NCBI GenBank assembly: GCA_965216915.1
Contig: CBDCGS010000008.1
Location: 248,001-312,000 of the forward strand
Direction: 5' to 3'
Origin: CBDCGS01 sp965216915
GTDB lineage: Bacteria > Pseudomonadota > Alphaproteobacteria > UBA828
DNA length: 64,000 bases
The position numbers were made by a program, and so were the translations under genes. The notes below the pieces were generated by a model that made no database searches, had not been told where the DNA came from, and saw nothing but the letters and a program-made list of their open reading frames with translations. Positions 32,932-41,600 of this stretch are shown in pieces. Position 1 is the stretch's first letter. Each line of letters starts with the position of its first letter.

Positions 32932-33234
32932 ATGGCATACGAAATCACGGAGAAGGACCTGGAGGTCGTCGCCGAGTTCATGGAGCGGCCGGTCGGTCAC
33001 CACAGCCCCGAGCTGCAGCGGGTCTTGAACACGATGCGGGGCGCGAGCCTCGAGAACAAGCACTGCCTCGTGTGCACCAAGCCGGGGCGCGAATGGCGTC
33101 TCGCGCAGTTCTCCGGCGTGCGCGGCAAGCCGGTCAAGCTTCTCAACAAGGTGTTCACCGACCTTGATGAGGCGGAGCGCCATGTCTTCCGCCTTCGGTG
33201 GAAGCAGTACACCGGCAAGAACCTACCCGCCTAA
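32932..33234 (+). CDS. N,N-dimethylformamidase small (alpha) subunit-like
   Basis: Helical protein of 100 aa: YEITEKDLEVVAEFMERP, then GKPVKLLNKVFTDLDEAERHVFRLRWKQY. In known dimethylformamidases a small subunit of about 130 aa accompanies a large subunit of about 760 aa; this one is shorter but lies directly upstream of a 752-aa large-subunit homologue. Start ATG has GGAGGGAGC upstream; the frame is open earlier without a good site. C45 and C48 (HCLVCTK) form a CxxC pair. Assignment rests on size, context and remembered similarity. Confidence 0.7.
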   Translation: MAYEITEKDLEVVAEFMERPVGHHSPELQRVLNTMRGASLENKHCLVCTKPGREWRLAQFSGVRGKPVKLLNKVFTDLDEAERHVFRLRWKQYTGKNLPA

Positions 33235-33302
33235 CGAGGCCGCACCAGGCCGAGCCAGTCGCGAAGCCCGCGGGTCCACCGCGCGGCACGGGAGACAATT
33301 TC

Positions 33303-35561
33303 ATGATGAATATCACCGGCTATGCCGATCGCTTCAGCGCCTGCCCGGGCGAGACCATCAACTTCATGGTCAGCTGCGATGAGAAATCCTACAAGGCCGA
33401 CGTCGTGCGCATCATCTGCGGCGACGAGAACCCCGAAGGGCCGGGCTTCAAGGAGAAGGTGGTCCGCACGCCCGCGAGCGGCACCTACAAGGGACGCAAG
33501 CAGATTTGCTACGCCGGCTCCTTCGTCGAGGTTCCGAACGGGCCGCAGTTCCAAGCGCTGAAGAGCTTCACCTTCCAGGCGTTCATCTGGCCGACCACGC
33601 CGGAGAAGGGGGAGACCCAGGCGATCATCTCCAACTGGCGCGACAAGGATAAGGCCGGAGCCGCGCTCATCATCACAAAGCAAGACGGCTCGCTGGCGCT
33701 GGCGCTCGGCAACGGCAAGAACAAGTTCGAGATCATCAAGACCGGCGTGCCGCTGATCTCGCGGCGCTGGTATTTCGTGGCCGCCTCCTACGATGCTGAC
33801 ACCAAGGCCGTGACCCTGGTCCAAGAGCCGCTGGTGACCGATCCCGGCGGCATGAAGGCGAAGACCGTCCGTACCAAGTCGAAGCTCAGCGGTCGGGTCG
33901 CGCAGCATGACGCGCCGGTCGTCACGATGGGTGCCTATTTCACCAAGGTCGACAAGGGGCGCACCGTCTGCACGGGCTTCCTCAACGGCAAGATCGACAG
34001 CCCGCGGATCGCCAATCGCGTGCTCAACGAGGCCGAGCGCGAGGCGCTGAAGAGCTGGCCGCCCAACGGCGCGCTCGTGAACGACGTGGTCGCCGCCTGG
34101 GATTTCTCGGCCGACATTACGAGCATCCGCGTCACCGACCGCTCCGAAAACCGGCTGCACGGCGAGACCGTGAACATGCCGGCGCGCGCGATGACCGGTT
34201 GGAACTGGGATGGCGCGGAGATGAACTGGCAGAACGCGCCCGGGCAATATGGCGCGATCCATTTCCACGACGACGACCTTTATGACGCGCGTTGGGAGGT
34301 CGACGTTTCGCTGACCGTGCCGAACCGCTTGAAGAGCGGGCTCTATGCGCTCCGTCTGCGCACCAAGGACGGCGAGGATCACATCCCCTTCGCGGTGCGC
34401 CCGCCGCGCGGCACGGTCACCGCCAAGGCCTGCTTCCTGCTGCCGACGCAGAGCTACATGGCTTATGCGAACGAGCACATGAACACCGATGCCGGCGTCG
34501 GCCAGCTGCTCGCCGGCCGGCTCGTCGTGCTCGGCAAGCAGGACCTGCACCGCAACCTGCACCGCGAATATGGCGGCTCGCTCTACGATTCCCATTCGGA
34601 CGGGAGCGGCGTCTGCTACTCATCCAGGCTCCGCCCGATCCTCAACATGCGGCCGAAATGCCTCTCCTGGATCGGCGGCACGGAATCGACGCTCTGGCAG
34701 TTCAACGCCGACACCCACCTCACCGATTGGCTCGAGGCGATGGGCATCGACTTCGACGTCGTGACCGACGAGGACCTGCACTACGAGGGCCTCTCGCTGA
34801 TCGAGAAATACAACGTGGTCATGACCGGCACGCACCCCGAGTATCACACCAAAGAGACCCTCGATGCGCTGCACACCTACACGCGCGCCGGCGGCCGGCT
34901 GATGTATCTCGGCGCCAACGGCTTCTACTGGCGTATCGCCTATCACACCGAGGTGCCGGGCTGCATCGAGGTGCGCCGCGCGGAGGATGGTATCCGCACC
35001 TGGGCCGCCGTGCCGGGCGAGTACTACCACTCGTTCACGGGCGAGTATGGCGGGCTCTGGCGGCGCAACGGCCGCCCGCCGCAGGAGCTCGCGGGCACCG
35101 GCTTCACCGCGCAGGGCTTCGACATCTCCTCCTACTATGTGCGCAAGCCCGACAGCTTCAAGCCGGAGGTCGCGTGGATCTTCAAGGGCGTCGGCAAGGA
35201 CGAGCGCATCGGCGACTTCGGGCTGATCGGGGGTGCCGCCGCCGGCCTCGAGCTCGATCGTGCGGATCACGATCTCGGCACGCCGACCAACACCTACCTG
35301 CTCGCCTCCTCGGAGGATCACACCGACATCTACCTCGTGGTGACCGAGGAGATCCTGGTCAACCAGCCCGATCTCGGCGGCCAGGAGCACCCCTTCGTGC
35401 GCGCGGACATGACCTATTTCAAGACCACGAGTGGCGGCGGCGTGTTCTCGACCAGCTCGATCGCCTGGTGCGGCAGCCTGGCGCACAACAACTACAAGAA
35501 CAACGTCTCGAAGATCACCGGCAACGTGCTGCGTCGCTTCATGGACCCGAAGCCGCTCTAG
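33303..35561 (+). CDS. N,N-dimethylformamidase large (beta) subunit-like
   Basis: Predicted iron amidohydrolase of 752 aa, converting dimethylformamide to dimethylamine and formate. Residues about 70-260 form a LamG-like sandwich (KSFTFQAFIWPTTPEKG). The catalytic half has PTQSYMAYANEH (Y385, Y388), SLYDSHSDGSGVCYSSRLRP (Y428) and THPEYH (E513). Known DMFase binds one Fe through two Tyr and one Glu; Y388, Y428 and E513 are the likely equivalents. The natural substrate may be another N-substituted amide. Two ATGs occur in tandem (33303, 33306). The small-subunit gene ends 68 bases upstream and an SDR follows 22 bases downstream. Confidence 0.85.
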   Translation: MMNITGYADRFSACPGETINFMVSCDEKSYKADVVRIICGDENPEGPGFKEKVVRTPASGTYKGRKQICYAGSFVEVPNGPQFQALKSFTFQAFIWPTTPEKGETQAIISNWRDKDKAGAALIITKQDGSLALALGNGKNKFEIIKTGVPLISRRWYFVAASYDADTKAVTLVQEPLVTDPGGMKAKTVRTKSKLSGRVAQHDAPVVTMGAYFTKVDKGRTVCTGFLNGKIDSPRIANRVLNEAEREALKSWPPNGALVNDVVAAWDFSADITSIRVTDRSENRLHGETVNMPARAMTGWNWDGAEMNWQNAPGQYGAIHFHDDDLYDARWEVDVSLTVPNRLKSGLYALRLRTKDGEDHIPFAVRPPRGTVTAKACFLLPTQSYMAYANEHMNTDAGVGQLLAGRLVVLGKQDLHRNLHREYGGSLYDSHSDGSGVCYSSRLRPILNMRPKCLSWIGGTESTLWQFNADTHLTDWLEAMGIDFDVVTDEDLHYEGLSLIEKYNVVMTGTHPEYHTKETLDALHTYTRAGGRLMYLGANGFYWRIAYHTEVPGCIEVRRAEDGIRTWAAVPGEYYHSFTGEYGGLWRRNGRPPQELAGTGFTAQGFDISSYYVRKPDSFKPEVAWIFKGVGKDERIGDFGLIGGAAAGLELDRADHDLGTPTNTYLLASSEDHTDIYLVVTEEILVNQPDLGGQEHPFVRADMTYFKTTSGGGVFSTSSIAWCGSLAHNNYKNNVSKITGNVLRRFMDPKPL

Positions 35562-35583
35562 GCTGCGCGGGAGGAGGAGAGCG

Positions 35584-36342
35584 ATGAGCAAGCCATCGGT
35601 TTTGATCACGGGCGCCGGCATCGGCATCGGTGAAGCGACGGCGCTCGCCTTCGCCAAGGCGGGCTACCACGTCCACGTCACCGACATCCTCGAGGAGGAG
35701 GGCCAGGGCACGGTCGGGGCGATCGAGGCGGCGGGCGGCAGCGCCGGCTTTCAGCGCCTCGATGTCACCGACACCGCCAATGTCGATGCCGTCGTCGCGG
35801 CGGCCGAGGCGGAGACGGGCGCGCTCGACGCGGTGGTCGCAAACGCGGGCATCGCGCACAAGGTGCTGCTCGACGAGATGAGCGACGAGAAGTGGGCGCA
35901 CACGCTCGACGTCGATCTGAGCGGCGTCTTCCGTGTCTGCCGCGCCGCGTCGCCCGCCATGCGCCAGGCCAAGAAGGGCGCGGTCGTCGCGGTCTCCTCG
36001 GTGATGGGCACGACCTATGGCTGGCACGACCACGTGCAATACAACGCCGCGAAGTCGGGCGTGGTTGGCCTGGTGCGCGGGCTCGCCTGCGACCTCGGCG
36101 GCGACGGCATCCGCGTCAACGGCATCGCGCCGGGCTTCATCAAGACCGCGCAGGCGCTCTCGACCGTGCACTCGGTCGGCCTCGCGGGCCTCGAGGCGGC
36201 GTCGGCCTACATCCCGCTCGGCCGCTACGGGGAGGCCGACGACATCGCCGACGTGATCCTCTTCCTCTGCTCCGAGGGTGCCCGCTACGTCTCCGGCCAG
36301 ACCATCATCGTCGACGGCGGGCTTACGGTGGGGCGGTATTAG
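35584..36342 (+). CDS. SDR family oxidoreductase
   Basis: Short-chain dehydrogenase of 252 aa. TGAGIGIG at residues 9-16 binds the cofactor; NAG is at 87-89, the catalytic residues are S139, Y153 and K157, and the C-terminal DGG loop is present. Asp34 after the second strand (VTDIL) suggests NAD preference. Starts 22 bases after the DMFase large subunit with GGAGGAG, so co-transcribed. Its role with a formamidase is not obvious; it may indicate that the natural substrate carries an oxidisable group. Confidence 0.84.
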   Translation: MSKPSVLITGAGIGIGEATALAFAKAGYHVHVTDILEEEGQGTVGAIEAAGGSAGFQRLDVTDTANVDAVVAAAEAETGALDAVVANAGIAHKVLLDEMSDEKWAHTLDVDLSGVFRVCRAASPAMRQAKKGAVVAVSSVMGTTYGWHDHVQYNAAKSGVVGLVRGLACDLGGDGIRVNGIAPGFIKTAQALSTVHSVGLAGLEAASAYIPLGRYGEADDIADVILFLCSEGARYVSGQTIIVDGGLTVGRY

Positions 36343-36447
36343 CGGCGCGCGCTTCGGGCAGCGAGATAGGTAGTCGGTGCGTGTGAGCCAGGCGTATGCG
36401 AAACCCGAACGCCAGGCAAGTTGGGAGTGGCTCGTATCAGCGACGCC

Positions 36448-36747
36448 ATGATGCGACCCGGTGGCGATATCCGTGCAAGAGTTCACTTTTTCGCAGAGGG
36501 CGGGCGCGCCGGTCCGACCCCGCCCGAATTTCTCGGCTGCATCTTCTCTCTCGAGGGCGAACTCTTCGACTGCCGCCTCTATCTGCACGAGGTCGGGTCA
36601 GTTGCCCCGGGGCAAACCGTGGAAATCCCGATCGCGTTCTTGTATCGGGACCTCGTGCTACGGCGGTTTCGTGTAGGCGGCAGGTTTTTTCTGAGGGACA
36701 TGAGGTTGATCGCCGAAGGCGAGGTGTCGGCCATTCTCGCTGACTGA
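36448..36747 (+). CDS. EF-Tu C-terminal-like small protein
   Basis: Protein of 99 aa resembling the third domain of EF-Tu: DIRARVHFFAEGGRAGPTPP (EF-Tu has an AEVYxLxKEEGGRHTPF strand), then PGQTVEIPIAFLYRDLVL and FRVGGRFFLRDMRLIAEGEV. No GTPase domain. Alternative starts are TTG 36421 or ATG 36451; none has a strong ribosome site. Stand-alone EF-Tu domain-III proteins are known but of unknown role. Confidence 0.6.
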   Translation: MMRPGGDIRARVHFFAEGGRAGPTPPEFLGCIFSLEGELFDCRLYLHEVGSVAPGQTVEIPIAFLYRDLVLRRFRVGGRFFLRDMRLIAEGEVSAILAD

Positions 36748-36794
36748 TCGCTCCGTCTCATTGGAATCTCAGCCATAACAGCTATAACAGCCAT

Positions 36795-37041
36795 ATGAGA
36801 ACGATCTCCGCTCTCGACGCGAAGAACCGGTTTGGCCAGCTTGTGGATACGGCGCAGCGCGAGCCCGTCACGGTCACCAAGAAGGGGAGGCCGGCCGCGA
36901 TCGTGTTGTCCGTCAAGGACTATGAGCGCATCCGCGGCGCGACGGCGGTTGCTTGCCACCCTCGAGCAAACGCAACAGGACGCCGCGGCGGCGGGCATGA
37001 CCGAGGATGTGCTGGATCAGCTCCTAAGCGACGAGAGCTGA
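36795..37041 (+). pseudogene. Frameshifted Phd/YefM antitoxin
   Basis: The first frame gives RTISALDAKNRFGQLVDTAQ and continues to KDYERIRGA (about 36795-36940), a textbook Phd/YefM DNA-binding antitoxin. The expected C-terminal helix, RRLLATLEQTQQDAAAAGMT to LLSDES, is found in the +1 frame up to a stop at 37041. A single indel near 36940 joins them. Left in frame one, the protein would end in unrelated sequence at 37070. The following PIN gene also lacks a normal start, so real decay is more likely than a sequencing error. Confidence 0.75.
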
Positions 37042-37444
37042 GCGCGCGGTTCTCGACACCAACGTCCTGATCAGCGCCTTTTTGACCCGCGGCACGCCGC
37101 TTCAGGTCCTCCACTGGATTCTAGACCATGGCGTTCTGATCTTCTCCGACGCGACATTCGACGAGCTGGCGAGCCGCTTCCAGAAACCGAAATTCGATCG
37201 GTATGTGAGCCAGGAGCGCAGGCGGGCGCTACTGGCGGACCTCCATGCCGTCGCGGAATGGATAACAATCACGGGAGCACTCCAAGTCTGCGCCGACCCG
37301 GACGACGACAAGTTCATCGAGACGGCGCTCGCCGCTCAGGCCGATTGCCTGGTGAGCGGCGATGGCGACCTGCTCGCGCTCGGCCCGTTCGACCACTTGG
37401 GCATCGTGACGCCCGCCGGGCTTATGGAAGCGGTGTCAGATTAG
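37040..37444 (+). pseudogene. PIN-domain toxin, start codon lost
   Basis: PIN-type RNase toxin of about 134 aa. Reading frame from 37028 gives RAVLDTNVLISAFLTRG through DHLGIVTPAGLMEAVSD. All acidic sites remain: D in VLDTNVL, E in FDELASRF, D in PDDDKFIETAL and D in SGDGDLL. No ATG, GTG or TTG precedes the essential VLDTN segment in frame after the stop at 37025; the first is TTG 37082, which would remove the first catalytic Asp. Likely inactive, or using a non-standard start. Confidence 0.65.
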
Positions 37445-37557
37445 CCGGCACCGCTGCGCGTTCCGCCCGCATCGGCGCGATCGCGCTCGAGCACGAAGGG
37501 GCGAGGGTGAGGCCGTTACCGCCGCGCGCCGACGGGGTGCTCGGCATCCGCCAACTC

Positions 37558-37657
37558 GTCATCCGCGGGCTTGACCCGCGGATCCAGGAACACGGATCCA
37601 GCAGGCTCCCGACCGTCGGTGTGCATTGGCTCTCGGGTCGAGCCCGAGGACGAAGGG
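37558..37657. repeat. REP-type palindromic repeats
   Basis: In the 267-base gap before the minus-strand peptidase gene. ATCCGCGGG-CTTGA-CCCGCGGAT (37561-37583) is a perfect 9-bp hairpin of the GTCATCCxxGGCTTGACCxxGGATCCAG kind, widespread in alphaproteobacterial intergenic DNA. A second unit, CTCGGGTCGAGCCCGAGGA (37632-37650) and GACGAAGGG, follows. The second unit recurs at 57269-57294. Confidence 0.7.
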
Positions 37658-37711
37658 AACGTCTGTGCGTTTACCAGTGCCGCCCGGCGCGCCAGCGCCA
37701 GCCGCGCCGTC

Positions 37712-38809
37712 TCAATTCCGCGCGAGCAGGGTGAGCGGGTCGCGGGGGTCGCCGTTGCGGCGGATTTCGAAATGGGCTTGCGGGCGGGAGACGCGGCCGC
37801 TCCTGCCGGCGTGCGAGATGGTTTGGCCGCGCCTGACCAGGTCGCCGCGGTCCACCAGCAGCGTTTCGTTGTGCGCATAGGCCGTCATCCAGCCGTCGGC
37901 GTGGCGGATCAGGACGAGGTTGCCATAGCCGCGTAGCTCGTTGCCGGCGTAGGCGACGACGCCATCCTCGGCAGCGCGCACGGGCGTGCCGAGCGGCACC
38001 GCAATGTTGATGCCGTCATTGTGGAGGCCACCGGGTTTCGGGCCGAACCGCGAGATGATCTCGCCATCGACCGGCCACAGGAAGGGTTGCCCGCTGCGGG
38101 GCGGCGGGCTCGGCGGCAACACGCGTGCGTCCGCGCGCACCGTTTCCACGGGCGCCGGGGCCGCATCCCGCCGCGGACCGGTTGTTTGGGCCGGCACGCG
38201 AAGGCGCGTCCCGGCTTGGACGCGGTAGGGCGCCGGGATGTCGTTCGCGCGCACCAGCTGGTTCATCGCGACGCCGTAGCGCCGCGAGATGCCGTAGAGC
38301 GTCTCGCCGTCCGCAACCTCGTGAAAGCGCGCCGAGGGGAGGCGCAGCCGCTGGCCGATTTGCAGCTGGTAGGGCGCCGCGAGGCCGTTGAGCTCGATGA
38401 TCGCGCGGGGCGAGCTGTCGTGCCGGCGTGCGATGGCATAGACCGTGTCACCGCTGCCGACGATCACGACGAACGGCGCGGCGGCAATCGCGCGGCTCCG
38501 CACGGTGCGCGGCTTGCGCAGGGGACGAAAGGCCGGTGCATCCGCGGCGGCTGCGGCCGCGGTGCCCGGCGCAGGCAACGGGCTCTCGGAGAGCGTGCTC
38601 ACGCTCACCTCGGGTGGGGGCGCCGCCACGACGCGCATCTTGGCGCGCGTGCCGTCGGAGACCGGCGGCGGCGCCTCGGCCTGCGGCTGCTGCGCCGGTT
38701 GGTTGAGCTCGACCGGCGCGGGTTTCTGCGTGCAGGCACCGAGCAAGAGCGCCGCGCCGGCGATCCCGAGCGCCGCGGCGCGCCATCGGCGCATGATCCG
38801 CGGGCGCAC
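37712..38809 (-). CDS. LysM/M23 family lipoprotein (NlpD-like)
   Basis: Envelope lipoprotein of 365 aa, probably activating cell-wall amidases during division. Lipobox LLLGAC ends near residue 26. Two LysM domains follow (VGSGDTVYAIARRHDSSPRAI and DGETLYGISRRYGVAMNQL). The C-terminal LytM/M23 domain reads HNDGINIAVPLGTPV, then AYAHNETLLVDRGDLVRRGQ and AHFEIRRNG. The first zinc-site residues are altered (NDGI for HxGxD) as in NlpD activators, so it may not be a hydrolase itself. GTG 38809 or ATG 38794 are possible starts; follows pcm as usual. Confidence 0.85.
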   Translation of the reverse strand: MRPRIMRRWRAAALGIAGAALLLGACTQKPAPVELNQPAQQPQAEAPPPVSDGTRAKMRVVAAPPPEVSVSTLSESPLPAPGTAAAAAADAPAFRPLRKPRTVRSRAIAAAPFVVIVGSGDTVYAIARRHDSSPRAIIELNGLAAPYQLQIGQRLRLPSARFHEVADGETLYGISRRYGVAMNQLVRANDIPAPYRVQAGTRLRVPAQTTGPRRDAAPAPVETVRADARVLPPSPPPRSGQPFLWPVDGEIISRFGPKPGGLHNDGINIAVPLGTPVRAAEDGVVAYAGNELRGYGNLVLIRHADGWMTAYAHNETLLVDRGDLVRRGQTISHAGRSGRVSRPQAHFEIRRNGDPRDPLTLLARN

Positions 38810-38811
38810 GG

Positions 38812-39471
38812 CTAGGCGCTCCGCGCGGCCGGGCGCTCGTCCGACACCAGCGGCACGAACCGCGCCGCCATCAGCGTCTCGCGCGCGACGGTGTCGCCTG
38901 TGCGTGTCAGGCGCACGATCTCGCCGCCGCCGCTCCCGGTCACGGGTGCGACCAGCACACCACCGTCGCCGAGCTGGGCGACGAGGGCCTCCGGCACATC
39001 GTCGCCGGCCGCGGCCACGATGATGCGGTGAAACGGCGCCTGCGCCGGCCAGCCGACGGTGCCGTCACCGACCTGCGGCACGATGTTGGGGATGCGGAGC
39101 GCGCGAAAGCGTTTCTCGGCGGCGAGCCCGAGGGTGCGATGGCGCTCGACCGTGTAGACGCGTCGGCAGAGATGGGAGAGCACGGCCGCCTGATAGCCCG
39201 AGCCGGTGCCGACCTCGAGCACCTTCATGCGCGGGCCCACTGCGAGCGCGGAGATCATCGCGGCGACCACCGAGGGCTGGCTGATGGTCTGGCCGGCATC
39301 GATCGGAAGCGCGATGTTCTCGTAGGCCTGGTCCTGAAACGCCTGCGGCACGAAGACATGCCGCGGCACGCGCTCGATCGCCGACAGCACGGCGGTGTCG
39401 GCAAAGCCGAGCCGGCGCAGCTCCATCACGAGCCGGATCTTGCGCGCGTCGTCGGTGGCCTGGTCGGTCAC
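38812..39471 (-). CDS. pcm: Protein-L-isoaspartate O-methyltransferase
   Basis: SAM-dependent repair methyltransferase of 219 aa acting on damaged Asp/Asn residues. The SAM motif VLEVGTGSGYQAAVLSHL is near residue 82. Also visible are the family's ISQPSVVAAMISAL and GDGTVGWPAQAPFHRIIVAAA. GTG start overlaps the surE stop (GTGA), coupling the two repair/stationary-phase genes. Standard position in the surE-pcm-nlpD series. Confidence 0.92.
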   Translation of the reverse strand: MTDQATDDARKIRLVMELRRLGFADTAVLSAIERVPRHVFVPQAFQDQAYENIALPIDAGQTISQPSVVAAMISALAVGPRMKVLEVGTGSGYQAAVLSHLCRRVYTVERHRTLGLAAEKRFRALRIPNIVPQVGDGTVGWPAQAPFHRIIVAAAGDDVPEALVAQLGDGGVLVAPVTGSGGGEIVRLTRTGDTVARETLMAARFVPLVSDERPAARSA

Positions 39472-40223
39472 GGGAAGGCCTTTCGCAGCGCGCGGAGTGT
39501 CGCACGGTGTGTGAGGTCGAGGTGGAGCGGCGTCACCGAGATGTAGCCTTCGTTGGTCGCGCGCAGATCGGTGCCGCGGCCACCGAGATCCTCGAACGGT
39601 GGGGCTGCAGCGACCCAATAATAGGTGCGGCCGCGCGGGTCGATGCGCTCCTCGAAGCTGTCGCCGACCTCGTGCAGGCCCTGGCGCACCGCGCGGATGC
39701 CCTGAACCCTGGTGGCCGGAACGTCCGGAAAGTTGACGTTGATGAGCACGCGCTCGGGCCACCCTTCGTTGAGCAGCGCACGCACGACGCGCGGCGTCCA
39801 GCGCTCGGCCGTCGCCCATTTCACGCGCTCGCCATTGTCGTAGGCTTGGCTGAACGCCATGGCCGGCACGCCGAGCAGCGTCGCCTCCATCGCGGCGGCG
39901 ATCGTGCCCGAATAAGTGACATCCTCGCCGACGTTGGAGCCGTTGTTGACGCCGGAGAGCACGAGGTCGGGCGGTCCGGACGCCAGGATCTTGTTCAGCG
40001 CGAGGTAGATGCAGTCGGTCGGCGTGCCGTTGACGGCAAAGCGCCGCCGCGCGAGGCGGCGCAGGCGGAGCGGGCGATGCAGCGTCAGTGAGTGCGAGGC
40101 CGCGCTCTGCTCGGTCTCGGGCGCGACGATCCAGACATCGTTCGTAAGCTTGCGCGCGGCGCGCTCGAGCACCTTGATACCGGGCGCATGGATCCCGTCG
40201 TCATTGGAGACGAGGATGCGCAT
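39468..40223 (-). CDS. surE: 5'/3'-nucleotidase SurE
   Basis: Metal-dependent nucleotidase of 251 aa. The N-terminus RILVSNDDGIHAPGI holds the Asp-Asp metal motif. LSGVNNGSNVGEDVTYSGTIAAA with conserved Asn and Ser is near residue 90. It removes phosphate from nucleoside monophosphates under stress. The start directly abuts the serS stop. Typical length. Confidence 0.95.
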   Translation of the reverse strand: MRILVSNDDGIHAPGIKVLERAARKLTNDVWIVAPETEQSAASHSLTLHRPLRLRRLARRRFAVNGTPTDCIYLALNKILASGPPDLVLSGVNNGSNVGEDVTYSGTIAAAMEATLLGVPAMAFSQAYDNGERVKWATAERWTPRVVRALLNEGWPERVLINVNFPDVPATRVQGIRAVRQGLHEVGDSFEERIDPRGRTYYWVAAAPPFEDLGGRGTDLRATNEGYISVTPLHLDLTHRATLRALRKAFP

Positions 40224-41492
40224 CTAGCCGATCGCCTCCGCGCCGCCGAGGTGGGGCCGGAGCGCCTCGGGCACGGTGACGCTGCCGTCGGGGTTCTGGT
40301 AGGTCTCGAGCACGGCGACCAGCGTGCGGCCCACGGCCAGGCCCGAGCCGTTCAACGTGTGCACGAAATCGGTCTGCGATCCGCCCGCCTGCCGGTAGCG
40401 CGCATTCATGCGCCGAGCCTGGAAGGCGCCGCAGTTCGAGCAGCTCGAGATTTCGCGGAACAGGCCTTGCCCCGGCAGCCAGACCTCGAGGTCGTAGGTC
40501 TTGCGCGCGGAAAAGCCCATGTCGCCGGCGCTCAGGAGCACGACGCGATAGTGCAGGTCGAGGCGGCGCAGAATCTCCTCCGCGCAGGCGGTCATGCGCT
40601 CGTGCTCGTCGTCGGAGGCCTCGGGCGTCGTGATGCTGACGAGCTCGACCTTCGAGAACTGGTGCTGACGGATCATCCCGCGCGTGTCCTTGCCGGCGGC
40701 ACCGGCCTCGGCGCGGAAGCAGGGGGTGTAGGCGGTGAAGCGGAGCGGCAGGTCGGCAGCGTCCAAAATCTCACCGGCCACAAGATTGGTGAGCGGCATC
40801 TCGGCGGTCGGGATCAGCCAATAGCCGTCGGTGGTCTGGAACAGATCCTCGGCGAACTTGGGCAGGTTGCCGGTGCCATAGGCGGTTTGCTCGCGCACCA
40901 GGAAAGGCGGCGCAACCTCGGTATAGCCGAACTCGCGCGTATGGATATCGAGCATGAAGGCCGCAAGCGCGCGCTCGAGGCGCGCGAGTTGGCCCGAGAG
41001 CACCACGAAGCGCGCGCCGGAGAGCTTCGAGGCGCGCTCGAAGTCCATCAGCCCGAGCGCCTCGCCGATCTCGAAATGCTGCTTCGCCTCGCCGTCGACC
41101 GCGGCCGGCGTGCCCCACTGCCGAAGCTCGACGTTGGTGCTTTCGTCGAGGCCGTCCGGCACCGCGTCGTCCGGCAGGTTGGGCAGGCCGCACAGGGTCT
41201 TTTCCAGCGCGGCGGCGGCCTCGCGGTCGCGCTTCTCCAACTCCTGCGCCTGATCCTTGAGGCCCGCGACCTCGCGGATCAACTCGTCCGCATCCTCGCC
41301 GCGGCCCTTCGCCGCGCCGATCTCCTTGGAAAGCGCGTTGCGCCGTTTCTGAACATCCTGAAACTCGGTCTGAAGCTTCCGGCGCGCCGCATCGCGCTCG
41401 AGCACTTGCGCGGCGGTGGGTTCAAGCCCCCGCCGCGCGAGCCCGGCATCGAAGGCATCGGGATGCTCGCGAATCCATTTGAGGTTAAACAT
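40224..41492 (-). CDS. serS: Seryl-tRNA synthetase
   Basis: Class II synthetase of 422 aa. An N-terminal long coiled-coil arm (about 25-105) is followed by the catalytic core. Motif 2 region FRAEAGAAGKDTRGMIRQHQFSKVEL and motif 3 NGSGLAVGRTLVAVLE are clear. Start ATG 41492 begins FNLKWIREHPDAFDAGLARRG, the usual N-terminus; the frame extends upstream without homology. Between tatC and surE as in other alphaproteobacteria. Confidence 0.95.
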   Translation of the reverse strand: MFNLKWIREHPDAFDAGLARRGLEPTAAQVLERDAARRKLQTEFQDVQKRRNALSKEIGAAKGRGEDADELIREVAGLKDQAQELEKRDREAAAALEKTLCGLPNLPDDAVPDGLDESTNVELRQWGTPAAVDGEAKQHFEIGEALGLMDFERASKLSGARFVVLSGQLARLERALAAFMLDIHTREFGYTEVAPPFLVREQTAYGTGNLPKFAEDLFQTTDGYWLIPTAEMPLTNLVAGEILDAADLPLRFTAYTPCFRAEAGAAGKDTRGMIRQHQFSKVELVSITTPEASDDEHERMTACAEEILRRLDLHYRVVLLSAGDMGFSARKTYDLEVWLPGQGLFREISSCSNCGAFQARRMNARYRQAGGSQTDFVHTLNGSGLAVGRTLVAVLETYQNPDGSVTVPEALRPHLGGAEAIG

Positions 41493-41600
41493 CAGACCGC
41501 GCTTGTAGCCGCAAACGTCGCGGAAGTCGAATGATCTTCGATCCAAGGATTACCTTGGGCCGGAAGAACTCCGCCAGCGCGACTCTAGCAGGGGGAGAGA

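Noticed and set aside
4103..35561. A link between the acetamidase/formamidase operon and the dimethylformamidase locus
   Set aside because: Both act on amides, and formamide chemistry could join them, but they are 28 kb apart with unrelated genes and control regions between. DMFase releases formate and amine rather than formamide.
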